Origin: Leptospira neocaledonica
GTDB taxonomy: Bacteria > Spirochaetota > Leptospiria > Leptospirales > Leptospiraceae
DNA: 64,000 nt
Assembly (NCBI RefSeq): GCF_002812205.1
Contig: NZ_NPEA01000003.1
Location: forward strand, 393,807-457,806
Reading direction: 5' to 3'
Made by a program: the position numbers and the translations under genes
Shown: one piece after another, positions 50,236-60,400 of the stretch
Layout: every line of letters begins with the position of its first letter
How positions within the stretch are numbered: position 1 is the stretch's first letter
Notes under the pieces: model-generated
What the model was told of the DNA's origin: nothing
The model's database searches: none
Seen by the model: only the letters and a program-made list of their open reading frames with translations

Positions 50236-50251
50236 ATTTCGATGTCGAAAT
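50236..50251. promoter_or_regulatory. MarR operator candidate at the SDR gene
   Basis: ATTTCGA-TG-TCGAAAT is a perfect 7-bp inverted repeat in the 54-base gap between marR stop and the SDR start. It differs by one base from the copy beside the marR start. Confidence 0.78.
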
Positions 50252-50273
50252 ATTAATGTAAAAAATTTTTACG

Positions 50274-50702
50274 TTATATATCGAAATTCGAATGGATTTT
50301 AGTTAAAATTCGCATGAATTCCTCTTTTTCTCCCTGCTCTAAATTATGACTGAGCTTAACTAATGTTGCCTTAGAAGCTCTTTGCACTTTTTCTAAGGTT
50401 TGTTTTCCCTTCTCGGTTAATTCTGCCGAAGTAACTCTTTCATCTTCGTAAGGTTTAGATCTTTTAACATAACCGAATTCTTCCATTTTATCCAAAAGAG
50501 CGGTAACTGTTGAGTTGGTCCTATCCAACAATTTCGCCAATTCGCTCATCGTAAGCGGCCCTTCTTTGCCTAAAATAAAAAGTACACCCCCATGGGCAGG
50601 GACAAGATCTTGGATTCCTTGTTTCAGGAATTCTTCGGACAAATGTTTTTGGATCCGATCCCTTGTTCTGGATAATAAATGAATTACATAATCGGGCTTC
50701 AT
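50274..50702 (-). CDS. MarR-family transcriptional regulator
   Basis: The 142-residue protein has the MarR winged helix: GPLTMSELAKLLDRTNSTVTALLDKMEEFGYVKRSKPYEDERVTSAELTEKG (read in parts: recognition helix region NSTVTALLDKME, wing KPYEDERVT). It precedes the SDR gene on the same strand. Operator candidates lie just before each of the two genes, indicating autoregulation and control of the reductase. Confidence 0.92.
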   Translation of the reverse strand: MKPDYVIHLLSRTRDRIQKHLSEEFLKQGIQDLVPAHGGVLFILGKEGPLTMSELAKLLDRTNSTVTALLDKMEEFGYVKRSKPYEDERVTSAELTEKGKQTLEKVQRASKATLVKLSHNLEQGEKEEFMRILTKIHSNFDI

Positions 50703-50704
50703 TT

Positions 50705-50720
50705 ATTTAGACATCGAAAT
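50705..50720. promoter_or_regulatory. MarR operator candidate at the marR gene
   Basis: Read on the minus strand it is ATTTCGATGTCTAAAT, matching the SDR-side operator at 15 of 16 positions. It ends 2 bases before the marR start codon on the minus strand, consistent with autorepression. Confidence 0.72.
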
Positions 50721-50902
50721 AGTTATGAAGTTTTGTCAAGTTGAATATTAATTCCGTTAGATACATTCCTTAAATTCGTACGAAAGCATACTCTATTCGG
50801 GATATATGTATTCGTTTAACGTGATTATTTAAGAAATTAAACCTTACTAGATTATTTTTTATTTCAATTTTAGTTACCTTAGGGACGAAAAAAGATAATG
50901 GG

Positions 50903-50934
50903 TAACTATAGTTATATGTATCTGACATAGTTAT
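50903..50934. promoter_or_regulatory. Repeated ATAGTTAT and palindrome before the efflux operon
   Basis: TAACTATAGTTA (50903-50914) is a perfect 12-base palindrome. ATAGTTAT occurs at 50908-50915 and again at 50927-50934, 19 bases apart (about two helical turns). It lies about 160-190 bases before the first gene of the RND operon. Confidence 0.45.
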
Positions 50935-51095
50935 GATCTATGCAAAATTGTAAAATACGTCGTTCCAGCTTGACCGTAAGACGGCTCAAAAAAAACTCAA
51001 TTTTCATAAAGATATTTTTAAACGTAAGTTTCCTCAGAAATTACGGAATTTTGTCAGGATTTGTCGCAGTCTACCCAAGAATTAATATTATTCGT

Positions 51096-52628
51096 ATGAA
51101 GAAGATCTTCTGCATCATTGCTTGCCTGTTTGCTCTATTCTTTTCTACATCTTTTTTCGCAAAATCAGTTAATGACGGCGTTGAAATGGATTTGGAGAAG
51201 GCGGTCTTGCTCGGCCTGGCAAATAACGTCATTTTGAAAAACCTGGAACGTCAAAATGAAGTCTTTCAGATGACAGTAAGAGAAAAATGGAGGGAATATC
51301 TCCCGAAGTTAGGTGTTTCTTACTTTGGTCTTCGCAATTTAAATCAAAACCAGCAAGATTCAGTTTATAATGATATTCGCTTAACAATTCAGCAGTTAGT
51401 CTATGATGGCGGAGAAAATGGACGATTGATAGAATCCGCCCGTTTATCTGCCGAGATCAATAAAGCCGAAATTCAAGTACAAATTCGAAAAACAAAAATC
51501 GATGTAGTACGCCAGTATATGAAAATTATCTCAAATCGGGGTAAGTATCTTTCTTCAAGGCGTTTATATAGAAGTTTCGAAGGGCAATTGAATGATACTA
51601 CTTTAGAATATAAGAACGGATTAAAATCTAGATTGGATTTTCTCGAAGTTTCTGCAAAATTTAATGAAGCGAAACTTTCTTTATTAAGAGCGGAAACAGA
51701 GTTCAAAAATTCAATCACTGAATTGAAATTGATTCTCCAGTTAGAAGATTCCGATGATTTTGTTATCCAAGAAAATATTTTTTACGATTATTATATAGAA
51801 GATCCTAAACCAATTTTAGATTCGGATGAGGGAAACTTAGAAGAAAATCGACCAGATCTTAAGAAATCTAAGATAATCGTGAATCGATTAAAATTAGAAA
51901 GGGAAACTTTAGAATCCGGCTGGAAACCTAAGCTGTTTGCAGGTGGATACTACGGTAAAAATACAAACGATGTTCTGCCTGTGATTCACGACAATTACGG
52001 GTTTAATTTTTCAGTCGTCGTTCCATTAGGTTCTTCTACTCTTCAATCCCAATCCAATTACGGTATTCAAACCGATGGAACCGGTATCCAAAGAATTCCA
52101 GGCTACGGACCACAATTCGTAGGACAAGGTGCGAACTCTTTTAATAGCGCTAATTTGCAATTATTCGATAATTTAAGCCAAGCACGTAAAGTTCTAGAAG
52201 GAGAACTTAAATTTGTAGATGCAAAGTCTTCTTATGAATTCGCAAGGAAGCAGGCTAAATTTGAAACTATTAAAGCAAGAGACAAAGTGTTAGAAAATTA
52301 CTCTGTTATTTCTGTGCTTAGCCAAAAGGTACTTCTTTATTTAGAAAATTTTCGGATTAATCGGGTTAAGTTTAAAAGTGGTCAACTAAAAAGGACTGAC
52401 CTGTTGAAAAGCGAATACGAATTTTCTAAAACACAAGATGACTTGGCTGACGCATATTCTGAATACTTAAGATCCTGTTACGAATATTTTTATGTAACAG
52501 GAAGAGATCTCGGGGATCTTCCATTTTATAAAGTTAATTTGGGCAAAGGAAACAGTATAGTCGCAAAGCTAGTGAAAGAGACAAGAGAGAATGAAGACTT
52601 CTTTCCCGAAAAAGGTAGAAAAAAATGA
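51096..52628 (+). CDS. TolC-like outer membrane efflux protein
   Basis: About 510 residues. I start at the ATG at 51096 because it opens a clean signal peptide (MKKIFCIIACLFALFFSTSFF); the upstream frame from 50940 has no signal character. The mature protein has the two helical repeats of outer-membrane factors, with EKAVLLGLANNVILKNLERQNEV as first helix and AEYSKTQDDLADAY-type helices near the C-terminus. It would form the channel of the tripartite pump below. Its stop overlaps the next ATG (ATGA). Confidence 0.88.
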   Translation: MKKIFCIIACLFALFFSTSFFAKSVNDGVEMDLEKAVLLGLANNVILKNLERQNEVFQMTVREKWREYLPKLGVSYFGLRNLNQNQQDSVYNDIRLTIQQLVYDGGENGRLIESARLSAEINKAEIQVQIRKTKIDVVRQYMKIISNRGKYLSSRRLYRSFEGQLNDTTLEYKNGLKSRLDFLEVSAKFNEAKLSLLRAETEFKNSITELKLILQLEDSDDFVIQENIFYDYYIEDPKPILDSDEGNLEENRPDLKKSKIIVNRLKLERETLESGWKPKLFAGGYYGKNTNDVLPVIHDNYGFNFSVVVPLGSSTLQSQSNYGIQTDGTGIQRIPGYGPQFVGQGANSFNSANLQLFDNLSQARKVLEGELKFVDAKSSYEFARKQAKFETIKARDKVLENYSVISVLSQKVLLYLENFRINRVKFKSGQLKRTDLLKSEYEFSKTQDDLADAYSEYLRSCYEYFYVTGRDLGDLPFYKVNLGKGNSIVAKLVKETRENEDFFPEKGRKK

Positions 52629-54010
52629 GATTTAACTTTTTAAAAGAAACGATATATGGACTTTCTCTATTCTTTCTAGTCTCTTGCGATCAACTAACCG
52701 GATCTGCGAGTAAAATGTTCCCATTTTTAGGCGGTTCTGAAAATCCGAAATTGGTTTATTACTATCCTTTGAAAGACACTGCTAATGTTCCTCCGAACGC
52801 TTCGATATCTTTCTTGTTCGATAAGGAAATGAATATTGATTCTTGTATTTCTGCCTTTGTGATCGAGCCAAAAATTACCGGCTTCTTTGCAAGTAGTCCG
52901 TTTGGTTTTGAATTTACTCCTTCTGCACCTTTATCTGATGGAACTTATACGATTACTATTACAAAGTCTTGCGAAGATAAATCCGGATTAGATTTGGATA
53001 ATGTTTTCGTTTTAAGATTTGCGGTCGGATCCGTTCCAGGAGGTAATCAATTAGCACCGACTGTCGTAAGTGCTTCTACATTGCATGGTACTCCTGCCAC
53101 TTGTAATGCTGGAGGTGGGGCATCGATTAATTTTTCCACCAACACTGTTGAAGATACTTGTGTTGGAAGTGTAGCATCGCGAACTCCAATTCAGATTGTC
53201 TTTTCGTCACCGATGGATCGTACAATCACTACATTAGCTTTATCTTATACTGCGAGTCTTGCTGCTTCTTTATCTTGGTCGTCAGATTCACAAACTCTTA
53301 CAATTCTACCTGACGGTCCTCTAAATTTCGGAACTAGATATACGTTTAAAATCGATTCGTCTGCTCAAAGCCAGGTGGGCTATCGGTTAGATGCTCCCTT
53401 TACTGCAAACTTTGTAGCCGGCGGACTAAATCCTCTACCGGTAGTGCAGGCGGTAGGATTGGAAAGCCAAGGATGTTCTACTACTTCTCCAGGATCCGGT
53501 TCGGCTTCCGGTGGTGACTGGACTTTAGGAAGTTGTTTTTGGGATAATTCTCTTCCTCTTCTTTCCTCCGGTTCATATCGTTTTAGAGGAGGGGATGATG
53601 GTTCAGGTACGATCGGTTCTTCTAACGCCTGCGCAGACGTGAATACGGATAATTTCAGGGTAATATTCAACAACTATATGAATCCTGGAAATACTGTAAA
53701 TGCGGTGAGGTTACAACGAGTTTCTCCTCCTTCATCCAATATAAGAACGGCAACGTATGTTTGGTCAGATTGCCAGGCAGTATTTCCGTTCGGTTGTAAG
53801 GTGCTTACTATCGCATTTTCTGAACAGGAATCCTCTTGTAACGGTACACTCTTTGGTGATTCAAGTACAGGCGGAGATTTTAATTTAGATAGAACAGACA
53901 ATGCACCTGCAAATTTCCCATTCTATCAATTGATTGTAGATACTTCCGCTCAGGATGTGAACGGGAAAAATTTAAGTTCTCAATTTATTTTCGGCGTAGA
54001 GGGAAAATGA
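52625..54010 (+). CDS. Lipoprotein with bacterial Ig-like (Big_5) domains
   Basis: The 461-residue protein has a lipoprotein signal ending FLVSC (Cys21). At least two Big_5-type Ig-like domains follow: about 38-140 (YYYPLKDTANVPPNASISFLFDKEM) and about 143-270 (ASRTPIQIVFSSPMDRTI, ILPDGPLNFGTRYTFKID). A third beta-rich region rich in Gly, Ser and Cys (about 280-460) follows. Such domains are usually structural or adhesive. It sits in the RND operon with 4-base overlaps on both sides, so it probably belongs to the machine and is not a free adhesin. Confidence 0.78.
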   Translation: MRFNFLKETIYGLSLFFLVSCDQLTGSASKMFPFLGGSENPKLVYYYPLKDTANVPPNASISFLFDKEMNIDSCISAFVIEPKITGFFASSPFGFEFTPSAPLSDGTYTITITKSCEDKSGLDLDNVFVLRFAVGSVPGGNQLAPTVVSASTLHGTPATCNAGGGASINFSTNTVEDTCVGSVASRTPIQIVFSSPMDRTITTLALSYTASLAASLSWSSDSQTLTILPDGPLNFGTRYTFKIDSSAQSQVGYRLDAPFTANFVAGGLNPLPVVQAVGLESQGCSTTSPGSGSASGGDWTLGSCFWDNSLPLLSSGSYRFRGGDDGSGTIGSSNACADVNTDNFRVIFNNYMNPGNTVNAVRLQRVSPPSSNIRTATYVWSDCQAVFPFGCKVLTIAFSEQESSCNGTLFGDSSTGGDFNLDRTDNAPANFPFYQLIVDTSAQDVNGKNLSSQFIFGVEGK

Positions 54011-54636
54011 AATATTTTATTATTATTCCGATTGCAGTAAGTTTATCCCTGCAATGTGTTCTTTTGAGAAGTTTCTTCCCATCGGAACCGGAAATCGCGA
54101 GAAATAATGGAAAAACAGGATACGTTTTAATTGCTCCTATTCGATTGAAAGATTCGACCGGCGGAAGCTTCGTAGGAGAGGTATTTCGAGAAAATTTAAG
54201 ATTCGAATTAGCAAAACAAGGTTTTGTTTCCGCCGCTTTAGACGAAACGAATCGGGAAAGCCTTCCATATAAGGATGGAGGAAGAATCACATTCCCGGAA
54301 GAACCGTCTGACGTTAAACAAACGAATCCTCCAGTTGCAAATACAAAGGAAGAAAATCCTAAATTTCTCGGAATCTCCGAAAATGATTTAAAAAACCTTT
54401 TCGATAAAACGAAATTCGATTATTTTTTAGAAAGTACAGTAATATTAAAAGAAACGGGAACCGTTTTGGATCCGCTTTATTCCGTATCAGTTTTTATTCG
54501 CGTAAGTGGCAAAACCGGGAAGAAATTCGGTGAGATACGGTTTTCTGCCGATACTACAAGAGAAAAGTTGGATGAAACAGTTAAATACTCAACTTACGGT
54601 TCGGTAAAACAAATTAGGGATTTAGTTAAAGAATGA
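54007..54636 (+). CDS. Small lipoprotein of unknown function in the RND operon
   Basis: The 209-residue product has a signal peptide ending SLQC (Cys17). The mature part has an alternating alpha/beta character (YVLIAPIRLKDSTGGSFVGEVFRENLRFELAKQGF) and late strands (DYFLESTVILKETGT, YSVSVFIRVSGKTGKKFGEIRF), which loosely recalls CsgG/GNA1162-like lipoproteins. I cannot confirm that. It overlaps the genes on both sides by 4 bases. Confidence 0.65.
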   Translation: MKYFIIIPIAVSLSLQCVLLRSFFPSEPEIARNNGKTGYVLIAPIRLKDSTGGSFVGEVFRENLRFELAKQGFVSAALDETNRESLPYKDGGRITFPEEPSDVKQTNPPVANTKEENPKFLGISENDLKNLFDKTKFDYFLESTVILKETGTVLDPLYSVSVFIRVSGKTGKKFGEIRFSADTTREKLDETVKYSTYGSVKQIRDLVKE

Positions 54637-55298
54637 TTAAGGAAAGACTTACTGAACTAAGAGCATTTTTAAATGTTAAGATTATCTTAATTTTCTTAAG
54701 CATTCCAATTGCGATATTTGTTATCTTTATTTTTTGGTATTACACTAAATCAGTAAAATTGAATGGGCTTTATCAGGAAGCTTTATCCGCGTATTCCGTT
54801 AAAAATTTGGACAAATCTAAGAGTTTATTATTACAAATTTATGAATCGGATTCAGATTTTAAGGATGTATCTTTCCTATTAGGAAAGATAGAATATTTTT
54901 CTAAAAACTTTGATCAATCGACAACTTATTTCAAAACTTGCGCCGACAATGGTAAATTGAATTGTAAACTTTGGGTTTTGAAATCTCTAATTCATTCCGG
55001 TAAGGATTATGATCTTTCTGAAAAAATCTTGAATCAACTTGCCGAGGATGGATTTGAAAATCCTGAGTTGGATCAATTTAGGGGAATCTTATATGAAAGA
55101 AAAGGCAAATTGGACCTCGCGTTAGAAAGTTACAATAGATCTATTTCCTTTACCTCTACAATTCTTCCTTCATTGGCTAGATTGGAAGCAATATATAAAA
55201 AAGCTGGCTTTCCAGCTAAAGCACAACGCTATAGAGAATTTTCAAACGCAGTTCAAGAATTAAACGGTTCTACAAAAACGAATAAAAAGGAAAAATGA
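54633..55298 (+). CDS. Membrane-anchored TPR protein in the RND operon
   Basis: The 221-residue protein has one N-terminal membrane helix (about 16-38, IILIFLSIPIAIFVIFIFWYY) and then TPR-like helical repeats: LYQEALSAYSVKNLDKSKSL, DVSFLLGKIEYFSKNFDQS and FRGILYERKGKLDLALESYN. It is predicted to sit at the inner membrane with the repeats in the periplasm, perhaps as an assembly scaffold. The next gene starts directly after its stop. Confidence 0.75.
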   Translation: MIKERLTELRAFLNVKIILIFLSIPIAIFVIFIFWYYTKSVKLNGLYQEALSAYSVKNLDKSKSLLLQIYESDSDFKDVSFLLGKIEYFSKNFDQSTTYFKTCADNGKLNCKLWVLKSLIHSGKDYDLSEKILNQLAEDGFENPELDQFRGILYERKGKLDLALESYNRSISFTSTILPSLARLEAIYKKAGFPAKAQRYREFSNAVQELNGSTKTNKKEK

Positions 55299-55967
55299 AT
55301 GAATTATCTGAGAGAAGCATATTCCTATTGTATAAACTTTTTTAACGAATATGTTAAAACTGAGCCGGAAGTTTTAGCTCAGAATGTTAAGAAGTTTTTA
55401 ATTATCAGTTTGATAGGCGAGGCTATCCTAATCGTATTTTACGTAATTCTTAATTTAGTGGTTACCTATACCACTAATTACGAAGAGGTGGTCGCCTTAA
55501 ATATAAGGATGAGGTATCTATTCGATCAGAGAGAAGTTTCTCCCTTCTTGTATTCGATGAACACGTATCCTTATACTGTTTTTTGGGGTGCGTTCTTCAT
55601 AATACTATTCCAAACAATATCTATTTTATCTCGATGGGGCCTTATAAGACTGTTTTCTGAAAAGTATACAGATTTGCAAAGAATTGCATTAGCTGAAATT
55701 CACTCCTTTTCTAGATTTTTTATTTCTCTCTTCCCGCTTCTATTTATTGCCAAAATATTTCCGCAAAGTTGGAAGCTACAATTGCTTCCGTTGATTTTTT
55801 ACGTATCTGTATATATGCTAACCATTCTTTTTGGGGCTTTCTTTTATTTAAAACGATGGATATTGGTGACTAACGCTATTTTGGAACAACCTAAAGGAAG
55901 ATCTATAATAACTTGGTCTTTTCCGTTATTGATTACTGGGCTTTTAGTTTGGATTGCATATAATTGA
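55299..55967 (+). CDS. Multi-pass membrane protein of unknown function (Yip1-like topology)
   Basis: The 222-residue protein has about five membrane helices, starting with FLIISLIGEAILIVFYVIL. The pattern of helices with a soluble N-terminus of about 30 residues resembles Yip1-type proteins but sequence similarity is not obvious. It follows the TPR gene with no gap and lies 18 bp before the adaptor gene. Function is unknown; position implies a part in the RND machine. Confidence 0.65.
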   Translation: MNYLREAYSYCINFFNEYVKTEPEVLAQNVKKFLIISLIGEAILIVFYVILNLVVTYTTNYEEVVALNIRMRYLFDQREVSPFLYSMNTYPYTVFWGAFFIILFQTISILSRWGLIRLFSEKYTDLQRIALAEIHSFSRFFISLFPLLFIAKIFPQSWKLQLLPLIFYVSVYMLTILFGAFFYLKRWILVTNAILEQPKGRSIITWSFPLLITGLLVWIAYN

Positions 55968-55985
55968 GCTAAGTAAGACACGTTC

Positions 55986-57404
55986 ATGAAAATTAACGGT
56001 AAAATACTTTTTCTAGGCTCAACACTTCTATTATTTATCGCTATATTAATATCTTTTTTAGTCCCTAAGATTTCTGGGACTTTCAAAGATTCTAGTGTAA
56101 AAAAGCCATCCGTTAAGACGGTTGAAATTCAAGTGAAGATGGTTTCCCCTAGTATAGAATCCAGCGGAATCGTGGATCCGGAGGAGAAAGTCGAAGTATA
56201 CTTTAAGGTTCCAGGTCGGATCGAAAAAGTATATGTCGAAGAAGGTGATCATGCTTCTAAAGGAAAACTATTGGCGTCTTTAGAAAAATTTCAACTTGAA
56301 CAAGAGAAGAAAAGGTTCGAAGCAAATTTAGACTCCTCAATGGCCCAGGTAAGGTTAGCCGAAGAAAAGTATGAAAAAGCTCGGAAGCAGGTCGAGGCAA
56401 GATATATTGAGGTCCGCAAACATTCCGAACTTGTAAATAAGTACAAAGAAGAATACGAAAAATCCAAAAAGACCTACGAAGCAAAAGAGACCGTCTTTAA
56501 AGAGGGCGGGATAAGCAGCGAAGAAGCAAATAGTGCTCGAGTTGAGATGATTGCAAGAATGACTGCTTATGAAAATGGTAAAAGGGATTATGAAATTGTC
56601 TCCATTGGAATGAGAGATGATGACATCAAAACTGCAGGATTTAAAGTTCCTACAACGGATTCTGGAAAGTTAGCCATTTTAATGGACTTAAATACTAAGA
56701 TTGAAAAGGCAGAAGTAGAGGTTGCACGAGCTTCTTATCGTTCGAATGAATCTCTTCTAAATTCTGCAAAACAAAATCTAAGAGAAGCTGATCTTTATTC
56801 GCCTATGGAAGGTCTCGTAATAAAAAAATATAAAACCCGTGGCGATGTGATCAGCGGGTCTTCCGTTCAGGGGCAGGCTGTCGTACTAGTTGCGAAATTA
56901 GAAACCATATATGCTGTTTTTAACGTTAGTGAAAAAGATTCGGTAAAAGTTAAGAAAGGATTAGAGGTCGATATATCGATCGATGTTCTTCCCGAAGTTA
57001 AATATAAGGGAGTGGTCAGTAAAATTCAGCCCTATATTGAAGAAAAAACTCACACGCTTCAAGTGAGCGCGAAAGTAGAAAATAAAGGTAATAAATTAAA
57101 GCCAGGTATGTTTCTTAGAACAAGGACATATGCAGGTGAAAAAATGCCAATGTTTGAAATACCTAGATCTGGATTTACTGAGACAGGTGATAAACAAGGT
57201 TTTGTTTTCGTTATAAAGGAGAAAAGAGCTTATAAAGTTGCTGTAGAAGTCTCTGAAACTAGGGGAGAATCGATTTTAATTTCGTCAGGCTTACAAGAAG
57301 GTGATCAACTCGTTGTTGAAGGAGTAAGTAGACTGAAAGAAGGTATCGAAGTAGATGTTCTTAAATCGGAAGGTTCTGAACAAAATCAATCTGTAGGTCA
57401 GTAG
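55986..57404 (+). CDS. RND periplasmic adaptor (membrane fusion protein)
   Basis: The 472-residue protein has one N-terminal anchor helix (about 7-27), a lipoyl/barrel-sandwich first half (GRIEKVYVEEGDHASKGKLLASL) and a long helical hairpin (about 100-260, charged coiled coil). The second lipoyl half (ADLYSPMEGLVIKKYKTRGDVI) and a beta-barrel domain (YAVFNVSEKDSVKVKKGLEVDI) complete it. It bridges RND pumps and the TolC-like channel. The hairpin is long for the family, which may reflect a wide periplasm. Its stop TAG shares its final base with the GTG start of RND1. Confidence 0.9.
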   Translation: MKINGKILFLGSTLLLFIAILISFLVPKISGTFKDSSVKKPSVKTVEIQVKMVSPSIESSGIVDPEEKVEVYFKVPGRIEKVYVEEGDHASKGKLLASLEKFQLEQEKKRFEANLDSSMAQVRLAEEKYEKARKQVEARYIEVRKHSELVNKYKEEYEKSKKTYEAKETVFKEGGISSEEANSARVEMIARMTAYENGKRDYEIVSIGMRDDDIKTAGFKVPTTDSGKLAILMDLNTKIEKAEVEVARASYRSNESLLNSAKQNLREADLYSPMEGLVIKKYKTRGDVISGSSVQGQAVVLVAKLETIYAVFNVSEKDSVKVKKGLEVDISIDVLPEVKYKGVVSKIQPYIEEKTHTLQVSAKVENKGNKLKPGMFLRTRTYAGEKMPMFEIPRSGFTETGDKQGFVFVIKEKRAYKVAVEVSETRGESILISSGLQEGDQLVVEGVSRLKEGIEVDVLKSEGSEQNQSVGQ

Positions 57405-60400
57405 TGAAGAATGCAGTTTCCTTCTTTCTTTCGCGTCCGATAGCAGTTCTTGCATTTTTCGTTTCGCTAGTCATATTTGGGATTCTTTCCTTATTCGATT
57501 TAAAGATTACAACCTTACCCGATATAGGGTTTCCTAAGATATTAATCGAGACTAAATATCCCTATGCCGGAATTGAGGAAACCGAATCTTTAGTTTCCCG
57601 TCCTATCGCAGAAAGACTCGGATCTTCTCGAGGGGTAAAAGCAGTCTATAGCGTCTCTGAACCTGGTGTTTCAAAAATAACTGTTACGTTTGTAGATAAT
57701 CGTGACTTAGATTTCAAAATTTTAGAGCTTCGCGAAAAGTTAGAACAAGTAAGAGAAGCGCTCCCTCAAAATGTTGAAAAACCTGTGCTTACCAGATATG
57801 ATCCGAATGCAGGCTCATTTTTGGAGATTGCTGTTTTTCCGGATAAGTTAAACGACCCTATTCTTCTTAGAAGCAAAGTTGAAGAAGATTGGAAGCCTAT
57901 TTTGGAAAGAGTCGAAGGTATTGCTAGCCTCCAAATCGGCGGAGGTTATGAGAGAGAAATTTTAGCAAAAGTAGATTCTAGAAGGATGTTATCCTTTAAA
58001 CTCTCACCTCAAAATGTAGGAAGATCAGTTGTTCAATCAAACCGAAACGTTCCAGCTGGATCTGTTCCTTCCGGAGATAAGGAAGTGCTCGTCAGAGTCC
58101 GAGGAGCTGCTGAAAATTTAGAAGATCTTTCCCAAACGGTTGTGTTTGTCGGACAAGATGGAGAACCAGTTCGTTTAAAAGATTTTGCTTCGTTATCATA
58201 TGAATATAGAAAAAAATCAGAGAAGGCAATATATAACGGAAAAGAATGCGTTATTTTATATTTCTTTTTAGAATCCGGCGGAAATCCTGTTGAGGTTTCA
58301 AAAAAAGTAAGAAAACAAGCGGAAGAAATTCTAAATTCGTCTCGGTCCGAATTAAAATTCGAAATGGGTTTTGATGAATCCGATTATATTAAGAAGGCAG
58401 TTGCTGGCTTAAGAACATCCCTAATAATCGGTGCTTTTCTTGCTTTCGTAGTTTGCGCTTTAGTTTTAAGAAATTTTTCTACACCTCTAATAATTCTAAT
58501 AATAGTTCCAGTTTCCGTAATAGCATCATTCTTTCTATTTAGACTTGCCGGCCTTTCTTTGAATATGATGTCTCTCGGAGGATTAGCGGTCGGGATTGGT
58601 ATGCTGTTTGATAATAGTAACGTAATATTATCAGCGGCAGAGCGTGTTTACGAAAAATATAATGATAGGAAAAGGGCAGCAGAAGAAGCGGTTTCCGAAA
58701 CGGGGGTATCTGTCGTCATTGCTACGATTTCCACGTTATTTGTGTTCGTTCCGATGTCATTTTTGGACAGCTTTATCGGGTCTCTGTTTTCAGAAATGGC
58801 AATTGCCATTTCATTATCACTATTAGTTAGCTTAATCGTTGCTCTTTCATTAACTCCTACATTATATTTTTTGATTCCAAGAATTTATCCCGCTAAAGGG
58901 ACAAGAATTTTTAAGATATTTCTTAAAGCGGAAGAAATTGAATCTTGGATATTGCAAAAACATTCTGAAATTTTAAAAAATTTCATCGGAAGACCGAAAA
59001 AACTCATCATAATTTTAATAACCTTCTTATTGGTTTCTCTAACTTCCTTGGTGGTAGTAAAAAAAGAAATTTTACCAGCAATGGAAACTGGAGAATTTGC
59101 AGTAACCTTAAATTTCTCGCCGGGAACAATTCGAGAGAGAATGGAAGACTCTACCTTAGGTTTCGAGGCATATGTTAGAGAGCAAATTCCGATAGAAAGG
59201 ACTGTAATTCGAATTGGAAAAGAAATCGAGGCATCCGGTTCATCGTCTTTAGGCTCAGAAGCTGTTTCGGAAATTCGGTTCATTCTAGATTCTTCATATA
59301 GGACCAAGACGGCGAAATATGTTGAATACTTGAGAAAAACTATTATATCCGAATTTCCTAATATAGATGCAAAAATACGTTATTCGGGAGACATTCTTAC
59401 TTCATTGATCGGTGAGAATTCTGAAATTCGATTAGAATTGAGAGGAGAAAATTTTTCAGAGTTAGAGACTTGGGGTGAAAAAATTGTTCAGCAATCACAA
59501 TCTATTAAATCTATTTTAAGTAGTAAACACACACTTTCTGAAAAAATTAGATCTTATTCTTTAAAAGCAGATGAAGCGAAAATGTTAAGGTATGGATGGT
59601 CTAATGATTCTTTAGCTGAATATTTAAGAATTGCTACTTTAGGTGCCTATTTCTCCGGTCTTGAAATTTCAGGAAAAGAAGTCCCCATTCGTTTGATTTT
59701 TAGAGAGGAAGATGTTCAAAATGCGACTTCTCTATTAAATTTTACCATTCCAACAGGAGAAAAATTAGTTCCGATCGGAGAATTAGTAGAGCTTAATAAA
59801 GAAACTGGTTATAGATATCTATATGGTATCGGTAGTCAAAGAGCCAATATTGTAACTCTTGTTCCTGAATCCGGAAAAAAAGATTCAGCGACAACAGACC
59901 TTCTGAATCGTTTAGAAAAAATTCCTGCAAATCTTTCTATTTCAACTTCAGATCAAGAGGACTATTCGGAAGTTTCGGCTGAACTTGGATTTTCGATCTT
60001 GTTAGCTTATGTGGTTCTCTTCCTTTTGATTGCAGGACAGTTCGAATCCCTTCGGGTTTCATCCTTAATTTTAATTACGGTTCCGCTAGTCGTGTTTGGA
60101 TCTGTAATCGCATTAGTTATTACTTTTAATTCTTTGAATGCGAGCTCATTTGTCGGTCTAATTCTTTTAATGGGGATTTCCGTAGACTCTGGAGTTTTAT
60201 TTTACGAATATTATCATTCTTTTTATAATAAAAAACGGATAAGTGAAGAACCGGCAATTACCGCAGCTTCTACAATTGTTCGCCCAGTTATCATGAACTC
60301 TTCTACGACGATTGCCGGTCTACTTCCTGTTATGTTTGGTTTAATTCCTGGTTCGGAATTTCAGGCGTCGATGGCAATTGTGGTCGGCTTCGGTTTGATT

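Larger units (their letters stand above)
50703..51095. other. Intergenic region upstream of the efflux operon
   Basis: A 393-base AT-rich region holding the marR promoter and operator at its left end and, at its right, a TAACTATAGTTA palindrome with a second ATAGTTAT. An open frame from 50940 runs into the TolC-like gene but lacks protein character before the signal peptide. No other gene is seen. Confidence 0.55.

Noticed and set aside
50940..51095. N-terminal extension of the TolC-like gene
   Set aside because: The signal peptide starts at 51096; the added residues are basic with no export function.
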